A program made the position numbers and the translations under genes. A stretch of DNA of 64,000 nucleotides from Nostoc sp. TH1S01 (GTDB lineage: Bacteria > Cyanobacteriota > Cyanobacteriia > Cyanobacteriales > Nostocaceae): assembly GCA_018993265.1 (NCBI GenBank), contig JAGKSW010000027.1, positions 1-64,000 on the forward strand. Direction: 5' to 3'. The notes below the pieces were generated by a model. The model made no database searches, was not told the origin of the DNA, and was given only the letters and a program-made list of their open reading frames with translations. The number at the start of each line of letters is the position of its first letter. The first letter of the stretch is position 1. Positions 26,372-34,747 of this stretch are shown in pieces.

Positions 26372-26928
26372 GTGGTTTCACTCTATACTTGCTGAACCTA
26401 GTGGGAACCTTACTGGCACTAACAGCATATTCACTATGCCAAATTCCAGGAGCCAAACCAATTTTAGACCAGGAAAGTTGTATGACCTTGGTCAACTCAT
26501 GTTGTTCAGGGGAGTTGGGGGAATATTCAATTAAATTTCAGGCGGTCGGGAAACTTTGATGAATCCATCAAGTTCAAGCTGTACCGGAATTTACATAAAA
26601 GAAAGTAAATATAAATCAATCAACATCAGTTGAGCCACAGCCTACTATTTCATCTCCATCTCTAAAACCATTATGTAATATATAGGTTAGTTTTTTAAGT
26701 ATATTTACTAAGAAAAAATTATTTTTTCAGAGATAAACGGAAAAATTATAAATTATGCCTGCTACTATTTATACTACATTTTTAGTGATTCATAAAGATG
26801 AAGTAAAGACTTGCAAAGTAATTTCTAATAGTCTGTAATACTAATTCACGAAATTACTGATACAAATTACTTCCTCTGCACCTCTGCTTCCTCTGCTCCC
26901 TCTGCTTGCCCATATGTATCATTTATCT
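26372..26928. other. Intergenic region, no gene seen
   Basis: 557 bp between the sigma-like gene stop and the tamB start, both leftward; it must hold the tamB promoter. I see AT-rich sequence, a CCTCTGC-type short repeat at 26874-26908 and nothing that looks like a gene. Confidence 0.45.
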
Positions 26929-27576
26929 TCATAAAATACCTTCTGATTCCGCAAATTTTCGCAAGCGTGGCAGACATTGACGCTGATAAAAGCTACTCAA
27001 GGTAGGAACAGGTAATCCAAATTCCTCTGAGAGTTCTTTCCAGCCAACTTCTGGCGGTAAGCGTTTGAGAATCAATACTTGACAATTCACATCTGGGCGA
27101 CCTTTGATGTGAGTGCTGCGTAAGTCTCCATCTGCATCTGTTTTTGCCCATATTTCCACGTTTTCAAGAATTGGAGGAACTTGAGGTGTCGCTTGGAGGT
27201 TTTCGGTAAGATCAACAGTTTCTGTATTTCCACTTGACCAAGACTGGCGCACTTGTAGAGGAACTGTTAAAGCTTGTTCTCGATGATTGTTCAGGTAAAA
27301 GTCTTGGAGTCTGCGTTTGAGATAAGCATTTAGCCAAGTGACTACAGTACCATAGGTGGGATCATAAGTCTGACCCGTTAAACCATCGCAAATATTACGA
27401 CAGAAATACAGCCAAGTTTGTTGCAATGCGTCTTGATAATAGGGAGTGCTTTCTCGCCAAAGTCTGCCGGAAGTTAGACGGATGATTTTGGTAAGCATCT
27501 TTTGACGCTGCGGGCTTCCAGGGGGATAGCCGCAAGCTTGAGTAACTAAGTTGCGTAACTCTTCATCGAGTTCCAT
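26929..27576 (-). CDS. Sigma-70-like factor (cyanobacterial ECF-like group)
   Basis: 215-aa protein resembling a cyanobacterial subgroup of group 4 sigma-like factors. The N-terminal part resembles sigma region 2 (YYQDALQQTWLYFCRNICDG, then YGTVVTWLNAYLKRRLQDF), and the C-terminal part resembles region 4 with a helix-turn-helix (LPPEVGWKELSEEFGLPVPTLSSFYQRQCLPRLRKF). A linker with Thr/Glu separates them. Such genes are often followed by DUF1822 genes, but none is present here. No anti-sigma gene is adjacent. It could also be a non-sigma regulator with the same fold. Confidence 0.7.
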   Translation of the reverse strand: MELDEELRNLVTQACGYPPGSPQRQKMLTKIIRLTSGRLWRESTPYYQDALQQTWLYFCRNICDGLTGQTYDPTYGTVVTWLNAYLKRRLQDFYLNNHREQALTVPLQVRQSWSSGNTETVDLTENLQATPQVPPILENVEIWAKTDADGDLRSTHIKGRPDVNCQVLILKRLPPEVGWKELSEEFGLPVPTLSSFYQRQCLPRLRKFAESEGIL

Positions 27577-27842
27577 AATGGCAATTTTGACAAAAAAATA
27601 GCAAGAATATTCTAAGTATTACTTACAATGACACTCCAAATACTAACCTGATGTCATGAATAGACAATTTGATTGACTAGAAGATTCCAGATTTATCTAG
27701 CATTTCAAATCGTAAGAATTCAGCACACAGAAGTCAGAATTCAGCATTTAAGAGTAATTCAGTATGATTAATCTATCTTTCTTAAGAAAAATGTGATTAA
27801 GTTTTCTAACATTCTGGCTCTTGGATTCTGACTCCTGAATTC

Positions 27843-28412
27843 TTATCTCAAATCAATATTTTGAGTAGGGCTGCTCAAAAACGCAATCATTTCGTCACAC
27901 CAAGCTAACCAAGCCTTTTCCGACTGAATACCGCATCTGAGAGTGACGTATTTAAATTTCAAATCATCTGGTAATTCTTGGGGTTTGAGAAAGAATTTTT
28001 TCTCTATTTCTTGATAGACTGCTAACCTTTGTTGATGTTGACTTTGATGAGTTTCTAGTTTTGCCAGGATAGTTTCACGACTTACTAAATATCCAGCATA
28101 TAGCTTGACAAGTAAATCATTTTTAAATGGGGTTGCTGTTTCGGCTTCCGCAATCCATTCACACAGTTGCTGTTTTCCTAAGTCTGTAACTGAGTAAATT
28201 TTTTTATCTGGGCGATTTTCTTGCAAAACTTTTTCAGCTTGTAGCCAGCCTTGTTCTTCTAAGCGATTTAACTCTCGATAAATCTGTTGAAAGCTGGCTT
28301 CCCAAAAAAATCCTACTGAACCTTCTACAGATTGATCAAACCTTTTAGCCAAGTCGTAACCGCTACAAGGACTATTTATCAATAGTGACAAAATTGCATG
28401 GGCTAAAGCCAT
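27843..28412 (-). CDS. PadR family transcriptional regulator
   Basis: 189-aa PadR-type repressor: an N-terminal winged helix (AHAILSLLINSPCSGYDLAKRF, then FFWEASFQQIYRELNRLEEQGWL and the wing ENRPDKKIYSVTDLGKQQL) followed by a C-terminal coiled-coil dimerisation domain (residues ~95-180) typical of the Vir_act_alpha_C type. PadR proteins bind inverted repeats with TTCA/TGAA- or ATGT/ACAT-like ends near their own promoter. The gene faces a DUF4188 gene across 106 bp that contain two perfect dyads, so both genes are probably repressed by this protein. The inducer is unknown; PadR members often answer to phenolic acids or antibiotics. Confidence 0.92.
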   Translation of the reverse strand: MALAHAILSLLINSPCSGYDLAKRFDQSVEGSVGFFWEASFQQIYRELNRLEEQGWLQAEKVLQENRPDKKIYSVTDLGKQQLCEWIAEAETATPFKNDLLVKLYAGYLVSRETILAKLETHQSQHQQRLAVYQEIEKKFFLKPQELPDDLKFKYVTLRCGIQSEKAWLAWCDEMIAFLSSPTQNIDLR

Positions 28413-28427
28413 AGTTCTTTGTTGACA

Positions 28428-28477
28428 TATTCACATAGTTGAATATATCATGCTGTTTATATTCAACTATGTGAATA
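28428..28477. promoter_or_regulatory. Double dyad operator in padR/DUF4188 divergent region
   Basis: A 20-bp sequence TATTCACATAGTTGAATATA (28428-28447) and its exact reverse complement (28458-28477) are separated by 10 bp. Each arm contains its own dyad: TTCACATAGTTGAA (28430-28443) and TTCAACTATGTGAA (28462-28475), 32 bp apart, about three helical turns. A further half-site TAGTTGAATA lies at 28484-28493. This is a strong candidate for cooperative PadR binding. Confidence 0.75.
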
Positions 28478-28518
28478 ATAATTTAGTTGAATAAGCACAA
28501 CATTAAGAGAATCTAGCC

Positions 28519-29004
28519 ATGACAAAAATTATGCCAGGACGCTTCACAGCTGAAATAGACTCACCCTTTGTAGTGTTCTTGATTGGGATGCGTGTTAACC
28601 AATTTTGGTCTTTTTCCAAGTGGCTACCTGTTGCTCAAGCAATGGCTCCGATGCTGAAAACCTTGCATGAGCATCCAGAAAAAGGCTTTTTAGGTGGAGA
28701 GCATTTCTTTAATGTGTCGCCGTTATCGACTTTGATGGTGTCATATTGGCGATCGCTTGCAGATTTAGAAAATTTTGCTCGCAATCCATCTGATCTTCAT
28801 TTACCTGCTTGGCAACGCTTCAACAAAGCTGTTGGTAAAGATGGTAGTGTAGGGATTTGGCACGAAACTTACATCATCGAACCAGGGCATTACGAAGCAA
28901 TTTACGGTAATATGCCAGCTTTTGGTTTAGGCGCAGCGACAAAACTTGTTCCCATCACCAAGCGCACTGATACAGCTAGAGCCAGAGTAGAAAGAGTCAA
29001 ATAA
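28519..29004 (+). CDS. DUF4188 domain protein (monooxygenase-like)
   Basis: 161-aa protein of the DUF4188 family. The typical phrases are FVVFLIGMRVNQFWSF, EHPEKGFLGGEHFF, LMVSYWRSLADLENFA and GIWHETYIIEPGHYEAIYGNMP. Its size and fold class are like those of ABM/dimeric alpha-beta barrel monooxygenases, and relatives are annotated near phenylacetaldoxime dehydratases; no activity is established. AAGAGA precedes the ATG. It is divergent from padR with shared operator dyads, which suggests an inducible stress or xenobiotic gene. Confidence 0.8.
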   Translation: MTKIMPGRFTAEIDSPFVVFLIGMRVNQFWSFSKWLPVAQAMAPMLKTLHEHPEKGFLGGEHFFNVSPLSTLMVSYWRSLADLENFARNPSDLHLPAWQRFNKAVGKDGSVGIWHETYIIEPGHYEAIYGNMPAFGLGAATKLVPITKRTDTARARVERVK

Positions 29005-29137
29005 TTTTAGATGGAAAAGGTTCTGAAAGCACAAACTTTTATGTTGATTTGCACAATGATGGCGACAGATAGAACGCCAAAAAGCGATTCTTGGTAACTC
29101 TGTCACAGTCCCTAATGGAATCTAGGAGCCTAAATCT

Positions 29138-29509
29138 ATGACAACCTTTCGCTCAGAAGATGTCCAACAGATTCTTCAGCGAGCAATGGCTGATCAGCAC
29201 AAAGAAGAATTTTCAGAACAGCAGTTACAAGAAATGGCGGCAGAGCTTGGTATTTCATTTACTAGCTTGCAAACTGCCCAACAACAATGGCAACAGCAAA
29301 AAGAAATCATCAAACGACGGCAAAGGTCTAACTCTTATCGCCTACAAAAAATTAAGCCACATCTGATTAGCTATCTTGTAGTAAATCTTTTTTTAATTGT
29401 ATTGAATTTAACAACTAGCCCTAGTTACTTCTGGGCAATTTACCCCCTATTAGGTTGGGGATTAGGCCTTGGTATACATATCATCAGCATTTACCTGCAC
29501 AAAGATTAG
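29138..29509 (+). CDS. 2TM domain protein
   Basis: 123-aa protein: an N-terminal soluble region (FRSEDVQQILQRAMADQ, SEQQLQEMAAELGIS) that looks like a short helical domain, then a basic linker and two membrane helices (PHLISYLVVNLFLIVLNLTT and FWAIYPLLGWGLGLGIHIIS) ending in LHKD. This matches the 2TM domain family often found at the end of cyanobacterial kinases and regulators or alone, as here. The function is unknown. It is followed by dispersed repeats. Confidence 0.75.
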   Translation: MTTFRSEDVQQILQRAMADQHKEEFSEQQLQEMAAELGISFTSLQTAQQQWQQQKEIIKRRQRSNSYRLQKIKPHLISYLVVNLFLIVLNLTTSPSYFWAIYPLLGWGLGLGIHIISIYLHKD

Positions 29510-29511
29510 AA

Positions 29512-29683
29512 ATTTGGGCGTGGGGAGTAAGACAAATCGAAGGTTTGGGGAAGGGTGAAGGGGCAAAATTAAGTCAAAAGGAGCCAGTGCGTTGGGGAGA
29601 CCCGCCCACGGCACTGTCTCCTTTATGCCGGGAGACCCGCCCACCGCAATGGCTCACTTTTTACTTTTGCCTTGTTGTACTAG
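29512..29683. repeat. Dispersed repeat cluster with hairpin
   Basis: Contains GGAGTAAGACAAATCGAAGG...GGAAGGGTGAAGGGGCAAAATTAAG (a variant of the 16947 and 17843 repeats), then GAGCCAGTGCGTTGGGGAGA with two GGGAGACCCGCCCAC copies (29597 and 29630) and a closing CAATGGCTCACTTTTTACTTTT that can fold back on GAGCCAGTGCGTTG. It may also act as a terminator between the convergent genes. Confidence 0.65.
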
Positions 29684-31063
29684 TTACATTCCCAGCCAGG
29701 ATAAGAAATTTTCCCACCAAGAATAATTTAAATCACCCAAAGTCAACTTCATTTTGCGGCGAATATCTTGAATATTCCAATTGGTGAGCTTTGCCAAAGT
29801 TTGGGCTTCTTGTTCAAACCGTTTGGGTAAAGACCGCTTGTATTCTCTACCAGCTTGACAATTGAGTTCGCCTGTAAAGGGATGCTGTAAAATGTATCTC
29901 CCTTGGAAAGACTCTTGGTTGGAGGTTGCTTGAAAAATTGGGTCTTCGGGGAATTTGTCGCGGGTGTAACGAATATGCAATCGGGTGATGAAGACGCTGC
30001 TACTAATAAGTGGCGGACGACGGGAACTTGACGGGAATGGCTCGTCATTGTTGGAATTATTATCTAGCCAAAATACACCTGCTTGCTTGAGTTCTTCTTG
30101 ATTCAGCGGTTCTGCGGAACAAGGATCGCAACTACTCATATCCCAAGCATATTCCAAAAAAGCTACCTTTCTGTCTTCTTTTAGGTATGCTGTTTGAAAC
30201 ATAGACTTGTAAAAATCACTAAATTCATTTTTGACAAATACCGGAATGTTGGCATCGGAAGGAACTTTCACGGTGCGGTAGTTAGTGATTTCTGCTTGCC
30301 CTTTGGGTGAGAGGACATAGACAATTAAATCTTGAGCAGCGTTGGCATTAATCATACCCAAACGAATGGGCAACATAAATTTCCGTGATTGGTACGAAAT
30401 TTGTAGCGGACGTAAAAACTGATAGCCAGATTCTTCAAATTTATCGAGGTTGACTTTCGCAACAAAAAATTTCATCCCAGAGCGCACATAAGGTTTAAGT
30501 AGCTGTTGCGCTCCTCTGGGAATTTTGTAACCGTTGCGATTTAGCCAAGTTTCCAGTCCGCCGGATTCTTTAGCACTTAAAATTACAATGTCATATTCAC
30601 CAACGTTGAAACGTGCTTCGACGGTTACACCTAAATCACTCGCACTACCTCTAGCTGCTCCGACTCTAGCACTAGTTGCGGGTGCGGGTACGGCTTCGTT
30701 AAGTACCCTGTCATATTCAACGCAAGGGTCAGAGTCAAAGTATTCTACCAAGCGCGGTGCGCTAAAGGCATCTAAACGTTCGACAATCTTGGGTGGAGCA
30801 ACACGGACTTGTTCTTTTTTTATGACTGTGGGTACAGGTACAACCATTGCAAAATCTTTGACTTCGCCTTTGAAGTCATTGGCCATAGTCAAAACGGTGC
30901 GATCGCCATCCCGCGCCAAAATAACTTGAGATGCTTGGTTGTATAATTTACTATCGGCTTTGGCGACATAAAATCCACAAAATGCCCAAGCTGTGGGGGC
31001 AAAGCATAGTACAGCCAATACAGTAATTAATAATGAAGAAATTACTATTTTAAATTGCTTCAT
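29684..31063 (-). CDS. DUF2330 domain protein, exported
   Basis: 459-aa protein with a clear Sec signal peptide (hydrophobic VISSLLITVLAVLCFAPTAWA, cleavage after AWA at about residue 27) followed by FCGFYVAKADSKLYNQASQV, the typical start of DUF2330. The mature part is beta-rich with ANDFKGEVKDFAMVVPVPTV, ILSAKESGGLETWLNRNGYKIP and a Cys-containing DMSSCDPCSAEPL motif that could bind metal or form disulphides. The function is unknown. An AGAGG box precedes the ATG. It is 46 bp downstream of an RnfD-like membrane gene on the same strand, probably one operon. Confidence 0.85.
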   Translation of the reverse strand: MKQFKIVISSLLITVLAVLCFAPTAWAFCGFYVAKADSKLYNQASQVILARDGDRTVLTMANDFKGEVKDFAMVVPVPTVIKKEQVRVAPPKIVERLDAFSAPRLVEYFDSDPCVEYDRVLNEAVPAPATSARVGAARGSASDLGVTVEARFNVGEYDIVILSAKESGGLETWLNRNGYKIPRGAQQLLKPYVRSGMKFFVAKVNLDKFEESGYQFLRPLQISYQSRKFMLPIRLGMINANAAQDLIVYVLSPKGQAEITNYRTVKVPSDANIPVFVKNEFSDFYKSMFQTAYLKEDRKVAFLEYAWDMSSCDPCSAEPLNQEELKQAGVFWLDNNSNNDEPFPSSSRRPPLISSSVFITRLHIRYTRDKFPEDPIFQATSNQESFQGRYILQHPFTGELNCQAGREYKRSLPKRFEQEAQTLAKLTNWNIQDIRRKMKLTLGDLNYSWWENFLSWLGM

Positions 31064-31080
31064 TTTATACCTCTAAATTA

Positions 31081-31110
31081 GGGAGTGGGGAGTAGGGAAT
31101 AGGGAGTAGT
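31081..31110. repeat. STRR heptamer array (GGGAGTA type)
   Basis: GGGAGTGGGGAGTAGGGAAT and similar heptamers lie in the 46-bp gap between the RnfD-like and DUF2330 genes, so they are transcribed in the operon. Confidence 0.7.
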
Positions 31111-31922
31111 TAATTCTCTTGCGTCCTAATGTTCTCGAACCAAGAAAATCTGGGAGATGACCAGAGCCAATCAATCGCAATGGTCAATGGTGCAAGGGCA
31201 AACAATGACCAAAACACGGCTGTGGAAATGAAGAAATTATTTCGCAGGATAAAAGTTAAGCTGGCAATGCAGATAGCCCAAACTACCCGCCCAATTTTGG
31301 CGTTGGGAATTGAGCGCGGATCTGTCACCATAAATAAGGCAAACAGCAGCAAAGACCCACTCATTAAGCGATGCCAATATACATCCCAAGTCCAACCCAA
31401 CCAAAGGTTGCGTATGGCTTCTAACAAAGAGTAGGAACCTAAAAAAGCTGCCGTGGTATCCCAACGACCAATGCGTTGTAGAATCAAACCGCCAGTACCA
31501 GCAAATAACAGCCCATACCACCATTCTTCGCCCCACTGTCCGGGAGATACCCAAGCATCGGAGGTGAGGGTTAAGGCGGTGATAATGCCAAAATTGGCTG
31601 GATTGAAGAAATGTTTCTCGCCGACTTTGAAGCAAAATTTACTGGCGATCGCACTCACTCCTGCTAACATCATTGTTGTCCAATGGTCAGCCCGTAAGAG
31701 CAAACTAAGTCCCAGGGAAGTAATCAAGGCACTACGCAGATTTAGCTTTTGTTCTGGCTCTTGGCTATTGAGCTTTGACAATATCCACTGCGTTAATAAG
31801 CAAGATGCGATCGCTACACCAATCAATTCTGGGTGCAGTGTCCAGTCCCTTGTACCAATTCCCAAGGCCAAAAATGAACCGAGAAATAGAATTTGATAGT
31901 CTCGTATATCTTTTAGCAACAT
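31110..31922 (-). CDS. RnfD/NqrB-like membrane protein
   Basis: 270-aa polytopic protein of the NqrB/RnfD/RnfE family with about eight hydrophobic segments. The family phrases seen are RSALITSLGLSLLLRADHW, KHFFNPANFGIITALTLTSDAWVSPGQWG and LLFALFMVTDPRSIPNAKIGR. In Rnf/Nqr complexes this subunit binds flavin and moves ions, but no other Rnf or Nqr subunit is nearby, so it is an orphan paralogue. It is followed by an exported DUF2330 protein in the same direction; that pairing may define a small membrane redox unit (inference). Confidence 0.85.
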   Translation of the reverse strand: MLLKDIRDYQILFLGSFLALGIGTRDWTLHPELIGVAIASCLLTQWILSKLNSQEPEQKLNLRSALITSLGLSLLLRADHWTTMMLAGVSAIASKFCFKVGEKHFFNPANFGIITALTLTSDAWVSPGQWGEEWWYGLLFAGTGGLILQRIGRWDTTAAFLGSYSLLEAIRNLWLGWTWDVYWHRLMSGSLLLFALFMVTDPRSIPNAKIGRVVWAICIASLTFILRNNFFISTAVFWSLFALAPLTIAIDWLWSSPRFSWFENIRTQEN

Positions 31923-32081
31923 TACCCATGTATTCAGGGATTACCCGTAGATTTTTCACCAATCTAGTCGAGTAAAAGCTGAAATACTATTGCTGTTACA
32001 GATTTTGTTACAAACAAGAAGCGGTGGAGAGTGGGTGTAAGTTTTATTAACGAACCTAACCCCCAGCCCCTTCCCTACGAG

Positions 32082-32287
32082 CTACTGTGTACACACAAGT
32101 CGAAAATTTTCATGTTCAAGCCATTCCCGCCTAGAACTAAAGTTCCAGGCTCATAGCCAAAGTCTACTGAAGTAGACTGGAATCAATTTCTCTTTGAGTC
32201 CTCTTGAGAGGACTTGCGCTATGAGACTCGGAATAAATTCCGAGGCGGGACAGATGCGTTCAAACCAGATTTGTGTGTACACCGTAG
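32082..32287. mobile_element. 206-bp MITE with 17-bp inverted ends and TA flanks
   Basis: Ends CTACTGTGTACACACAA (32082-32098) and TTGTGTGTACACCGTAG (32271-32287) are complementary with one mismatch; the TA just inside each outer base fits the TA target duplication of IS630/Tc1-type elements. It splits another repeat (CCCCCAGCCCCTTCCCTA at 32060-32077, resuming near 32289 with GGGGGAAGGGG). The interior is a hairpin-rich repeat (32125-32250). There is no reading frame. Confidence 0.7.
32125..32250. repeat. Hairpin-rich dispersed repeat, copy 1
   Basis: Outer TCCCGCCT/AGGCGGGA pair encloses four small hairpins: CTAGAACTAAAGTTCCAG, AGTCTACTGAAGTAGACT, GTCCTCTTGAGAGGAC and CGGAATAAATTCCG, separated by GCTCATAGC and GCTATGAG, which also pair. 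A related copy lies at 38553-38679. Confidence 0.75.
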
Positions 32288-32380
32288 TTTCTCCGGGGGA
32301 AGGGGCGCAAGAATCAAAGCTTCTCCCCGTAACGGGGAGAGGTTTGGAGAGGGGACTGAAAAACTAAGTTGAACATCACT

Positions 32381-33433
32381 TTACTTACGTTTTGGTTGTA
32401 TATTTCCCCAAATGTTGACTCTGCCGTCAAAACCGCCACTAGCTAACAGTCTGCCATCGGGACTAAAAGCGATCGCGCTGACCCAATCACTATGACCGTA
32501 TAGTGTACTTAATAACTCGCTTGTAGTTAAATCCCACAATTTAATACCATCTCTGCCGGCACTGGCTAAGATTTGACCATTGGGGTTAACAGCGATCGCA
32601 TTTACCCAGTTATTATGTCCTTTGAGGATACGGATCAGGCTTCTTGATTGCAGATTCCAGAGTTTAATGGTGCGATCGCGGCTGGCACTAATTAAAGTTG
32701 TACCATCTGGTGTAAAAGCTACAGCATTCACGGCTTGGGAATGTGCGGAAAATGACCGAATTAACTTACCACTCTGCAAGTCCCAAAGCTTGATTTCGCC
32801 TTTATTGTCGCCACTAGCCACTGTTTGACCATCAGGGCTAATTGCTACTGTATAAATTGATTCACTAACCTTGACTAAAGTTGCTAATGGGCGTTGCTGT
32901 AACAAATCCCATACGCGAATTCCGTCTAAAGCACCACTAACCAGAACTTTACTATCAGGAGAGATGGCTAAAGATAAGACGTTGCTGGTGTGTCCGACAA
33001 AGGAACGACGAAATTTATTATTTTTAAGATTCCAAATATTAATTGTGTGATCAGTACTACAACTGACTAGAGTTTGACCATCTGGCGCAATCACTAAGGA
33101 TTCTACAGAGGTTTTGTGTGCTTTACTATTCGCCAACTTTTTGCCAGTTAAAGGATTCCACAGGCGAATTGCACCTTCATTTTCTGCACCGCCACTGGCG
33201 AGAATTTTACCATCGGGACTAAAAGCTAGAGATTTCACAGTTCCAGCATGTCCCACCAAACTGTAAATGAGGCGGAAATTGGCAAAATTAGTTTGAGATA
33301 GGGAATCTGGTGTTTGAGCGATCGCAGCATGAGCAGTATAAATATCTAAACTTTGCCAAATAGTTACTGGCAGAGTCAATGCTGCCATAAAAGCCAAGAA
33401 AATATACGGGCGCAGCAAAAGGCTGCTCCCCAT
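32381..33433 (-). CDS. WD40 repeat protein, seven blades, membrane-anchored or exported
   Basis: 350-aa beta-propeller. The N-terminus is hydrophobic (RPYIFLAFMAALTLPVTIW), acting as an anchor or signal, and seven WD repeats follow, each ending in a variant of IRLWN, INIWNL, IRVWDL, IKLWDL or VNIWGN, enough for one closed propeller. It probably serves as a protein-interaction platform on the periplasmic side; the partner is unknown. The ATG at 33433 (MGSSLLLRP) after GAGTGAGGG is preferred to the upstream GTG at 33451. HIP1 sites occur within it. It is a single gene. Confidence 0.9.
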   Translation of the reverse strand: MGSSLLLRPYIFLAFMAALTLPVTIWQSLDIYTAHAAIAQTPDSLSQTNFANFRLIYSLVGHAGTVKSLAFSPDGKILASGGAENEGAIRLWNPLTGKKLANSKAHKTSVESLVIAPDGQTLVSCSTDHTINIWNLKNNKFRRSFVGHTSNVLSLAISPDSKVLVSGALDGIRVWDLLQQRPLATLVKVSESIYTVAISPDGQTVASGDNKGEIKLWDLQSGKLIRSFSAHSQAVNAVAFTPDGTTLISASRDRTIKLWNLQSRSLIRILKGHNNWVNAIAVNPNGQILASAGRDGIKLWDLTTSELLSTLYGHSDWVSAIAFSPDGRLLASGGFDGRVNIWGNIQPKRK

Positions 33434-33513
33434 TTTTCCCTCACTCCTCACAAATTTTTCCTCACTGTTTAAATAGTCAAGTCAATTTACTTCACATTTG
33501 TGACTCAACACTA

Positions 33514-33807
33514 TTAACGGGGGGGTTTTTTCTTTGCAACAGTTAGTATCGGTAGCGTGGGACTAGACGAACGGGAAGGTAAGTAATGTTGTACCACAGG
33601 TTCCTCCGGTATGGGGCGATGCTGCTGCATTCGCCACAACTTAAAGGCGAGACTGATACCTGCGGTTCCCAACCCAACGGCTAACAATGACCAACTATCA
33701 TCAAATCCACCAATCACAGCATCTACTACGCCCATCGTTATCAAGATACTGATAATTGGCTCTTTTCTGTAGGCTGATTTCAAAAAACGAGGTAATGCAG
33801 CATTCAT
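33514..33807 (-). CDS. Small membrane-associated hypothetical protein
   Basis: 97-98 aa, not recognised. The N-terminal MNAALPRFLKSAYRKEPIIS leads into two short hydrophobic segments (IISILITMGVVDAVIGGF and WSLLAVGLGTAGISLAFKLW), then a Pro/Ser-rich basic tail (PEEPVVQHYLPSRSSSPTLP). I chose the ATG at 33807; an in-frame GTG at 33831 would add eight residues. It lies 80 bp upstream of the WD40 gene on the same strand. Confidence 0.6.
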   Translation of the reverse strand: MNAALPRFLKSAYRKEPIISILITMGVVDAVIGGFDDSWSLLAVGLGTAGISLAFKLWRMQQHRPIPEEPVVQHYLPSRSSSPTLPILTVAKKKPPR

Positions 33808-33831
33808 CACAGCTTGGTTTATCCAAATCAC

Positions 33832-34262
33832 CTTTGTGTAAGTTTACCGAGAATACCTCACCACACGTTGTCTTTTATAAAAAAGACATCTAAATATTAT
33901 AATTTTGATCAGTAGGTGAGGAAGTATAACAATTTGCCTTCTTGCATATTTGCAAGCCTACAAAGATATAGACAGCAAATTCTGCCAGATAGTTCTCTAA
34001 AAGGGGAACAGGGAATAGGGAACAGGGACTGTCTCTGACGGGACATTTAAGCTCTCCTTTGCAACTCTTCGTCCGAGGTGGAGAACTCAAACCCTGTTCG
34101 ATGGGGAGCAGTAACAAACTAAATTTTCTGTTGCCTGTTGCCCGTTCCCTGTTCCCTCTCCCGCAGGGAGTTTATAAAGTTTTAACCAGCCGACCATGCC
34201 AGCTGGTTAAACCTGTTCTACTTACTAGCTTACATCTAGAAAGCTTTTGCTTTTGGATGGCA
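33832..34262. other. Intergenic region with inverted STRR arrays
   Basis: GGGAACAGGGAATAGGGAAC heptamers at 34006-34028 face TGTTGCCCGTTCCCTGTTCC heptamers at 34134-34156, so the two can pair into a long stem-loop. Near the right end, AACCAGC(CGACCATGCCA)GCTGGTT at 34182-34209 forms a 7-bp hairpin just before the end of the Hlip gene, a possible terminator. No coding sequence. Confidence 0.55.
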
Positions 34263-34433
34263 CTACTTGAGACCAAGCCAAGATAGCACACCTTGATTGG
34301 TGACATATTCAATGATCACCATCAAGCCAAAGCCAATCATCGCCGCCCGACCATTGAGACGTTCGGCATATTCATTAAAGCCAAATTTTGGTTCTTCTAG
34401 CTTGGGGGTAACTGTGGGTTGTGGTTGTGTCAT
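34263..34433 (-). CDS. High-light-inducible protein (Hlip, one-helix CAB-like)
   Basis: 56-aa single-helix member of the light-harvesting-like family; binds chlorophyll and carotenoid and protects photosystem assembly intermediates in thylakoids (family knowledge). The chlorophyll-binding motif FNEYAERLNGRAAMIGFGLM is intact, with the Glu-Asn-Arg ligands in ERLNGR. The ATG at 34433 (MTQPQ) is preferred; an upstream in-frame start at 34457 would add eight residues. AAAGAGG lies about 11 bp upstream. Confidence 0.95.
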   Translation of the reverse strand: MTQPQPTVTPKLEEPKFGFNEYAERLNGRAAMIGFGLMVIIEYVTNQGVLSWLGLK

Positions 34434-34747
34434 GTTCAAAAAACCTCTTTTCGGCAAACGGGACTTAACAGTAATAACGTTGAATTCGGACTTTTGTAAG
34501 GTTTGAGCCAGAAAACTAGAGAACTCTAGTAGCAGCCTCTTAAATGTAGCTGTGCAACGGCTCTTTTAACAATTTGTAATTATTATTTATATATTGTAGT
34601 CAACTATGGCAATAGTCAAGGGTAAGACTTTTTAGCTTTGTTACCGTGGAAGGGAAAACTAAGGTTGTAGATAGCTATATCTAATACGGAACTGTCAGCG
34701 TGAGACTGGCAGGCTAAATTAAACCAAAAATTCATCAGAGGCGTTAT
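34434..34747. other. Divergent promoter region of the Hlip and ald genes
   Basis: 314 bp between divergent genes. AT-rich stretches near 34570-34600 could hold promoters. AGAGG at 34737-34741 is the ald ribosome-binding site. I could not identify an NtcA or other box with confidence. Confidence 0.4.

Noticed and set aside
29455-29787. A + strand 110-aa frame downstream of the 2TM gene
   Set aside because: It is out of frame with the 2TM gene and runs into repeats and the antisense of the DUF2330 end.
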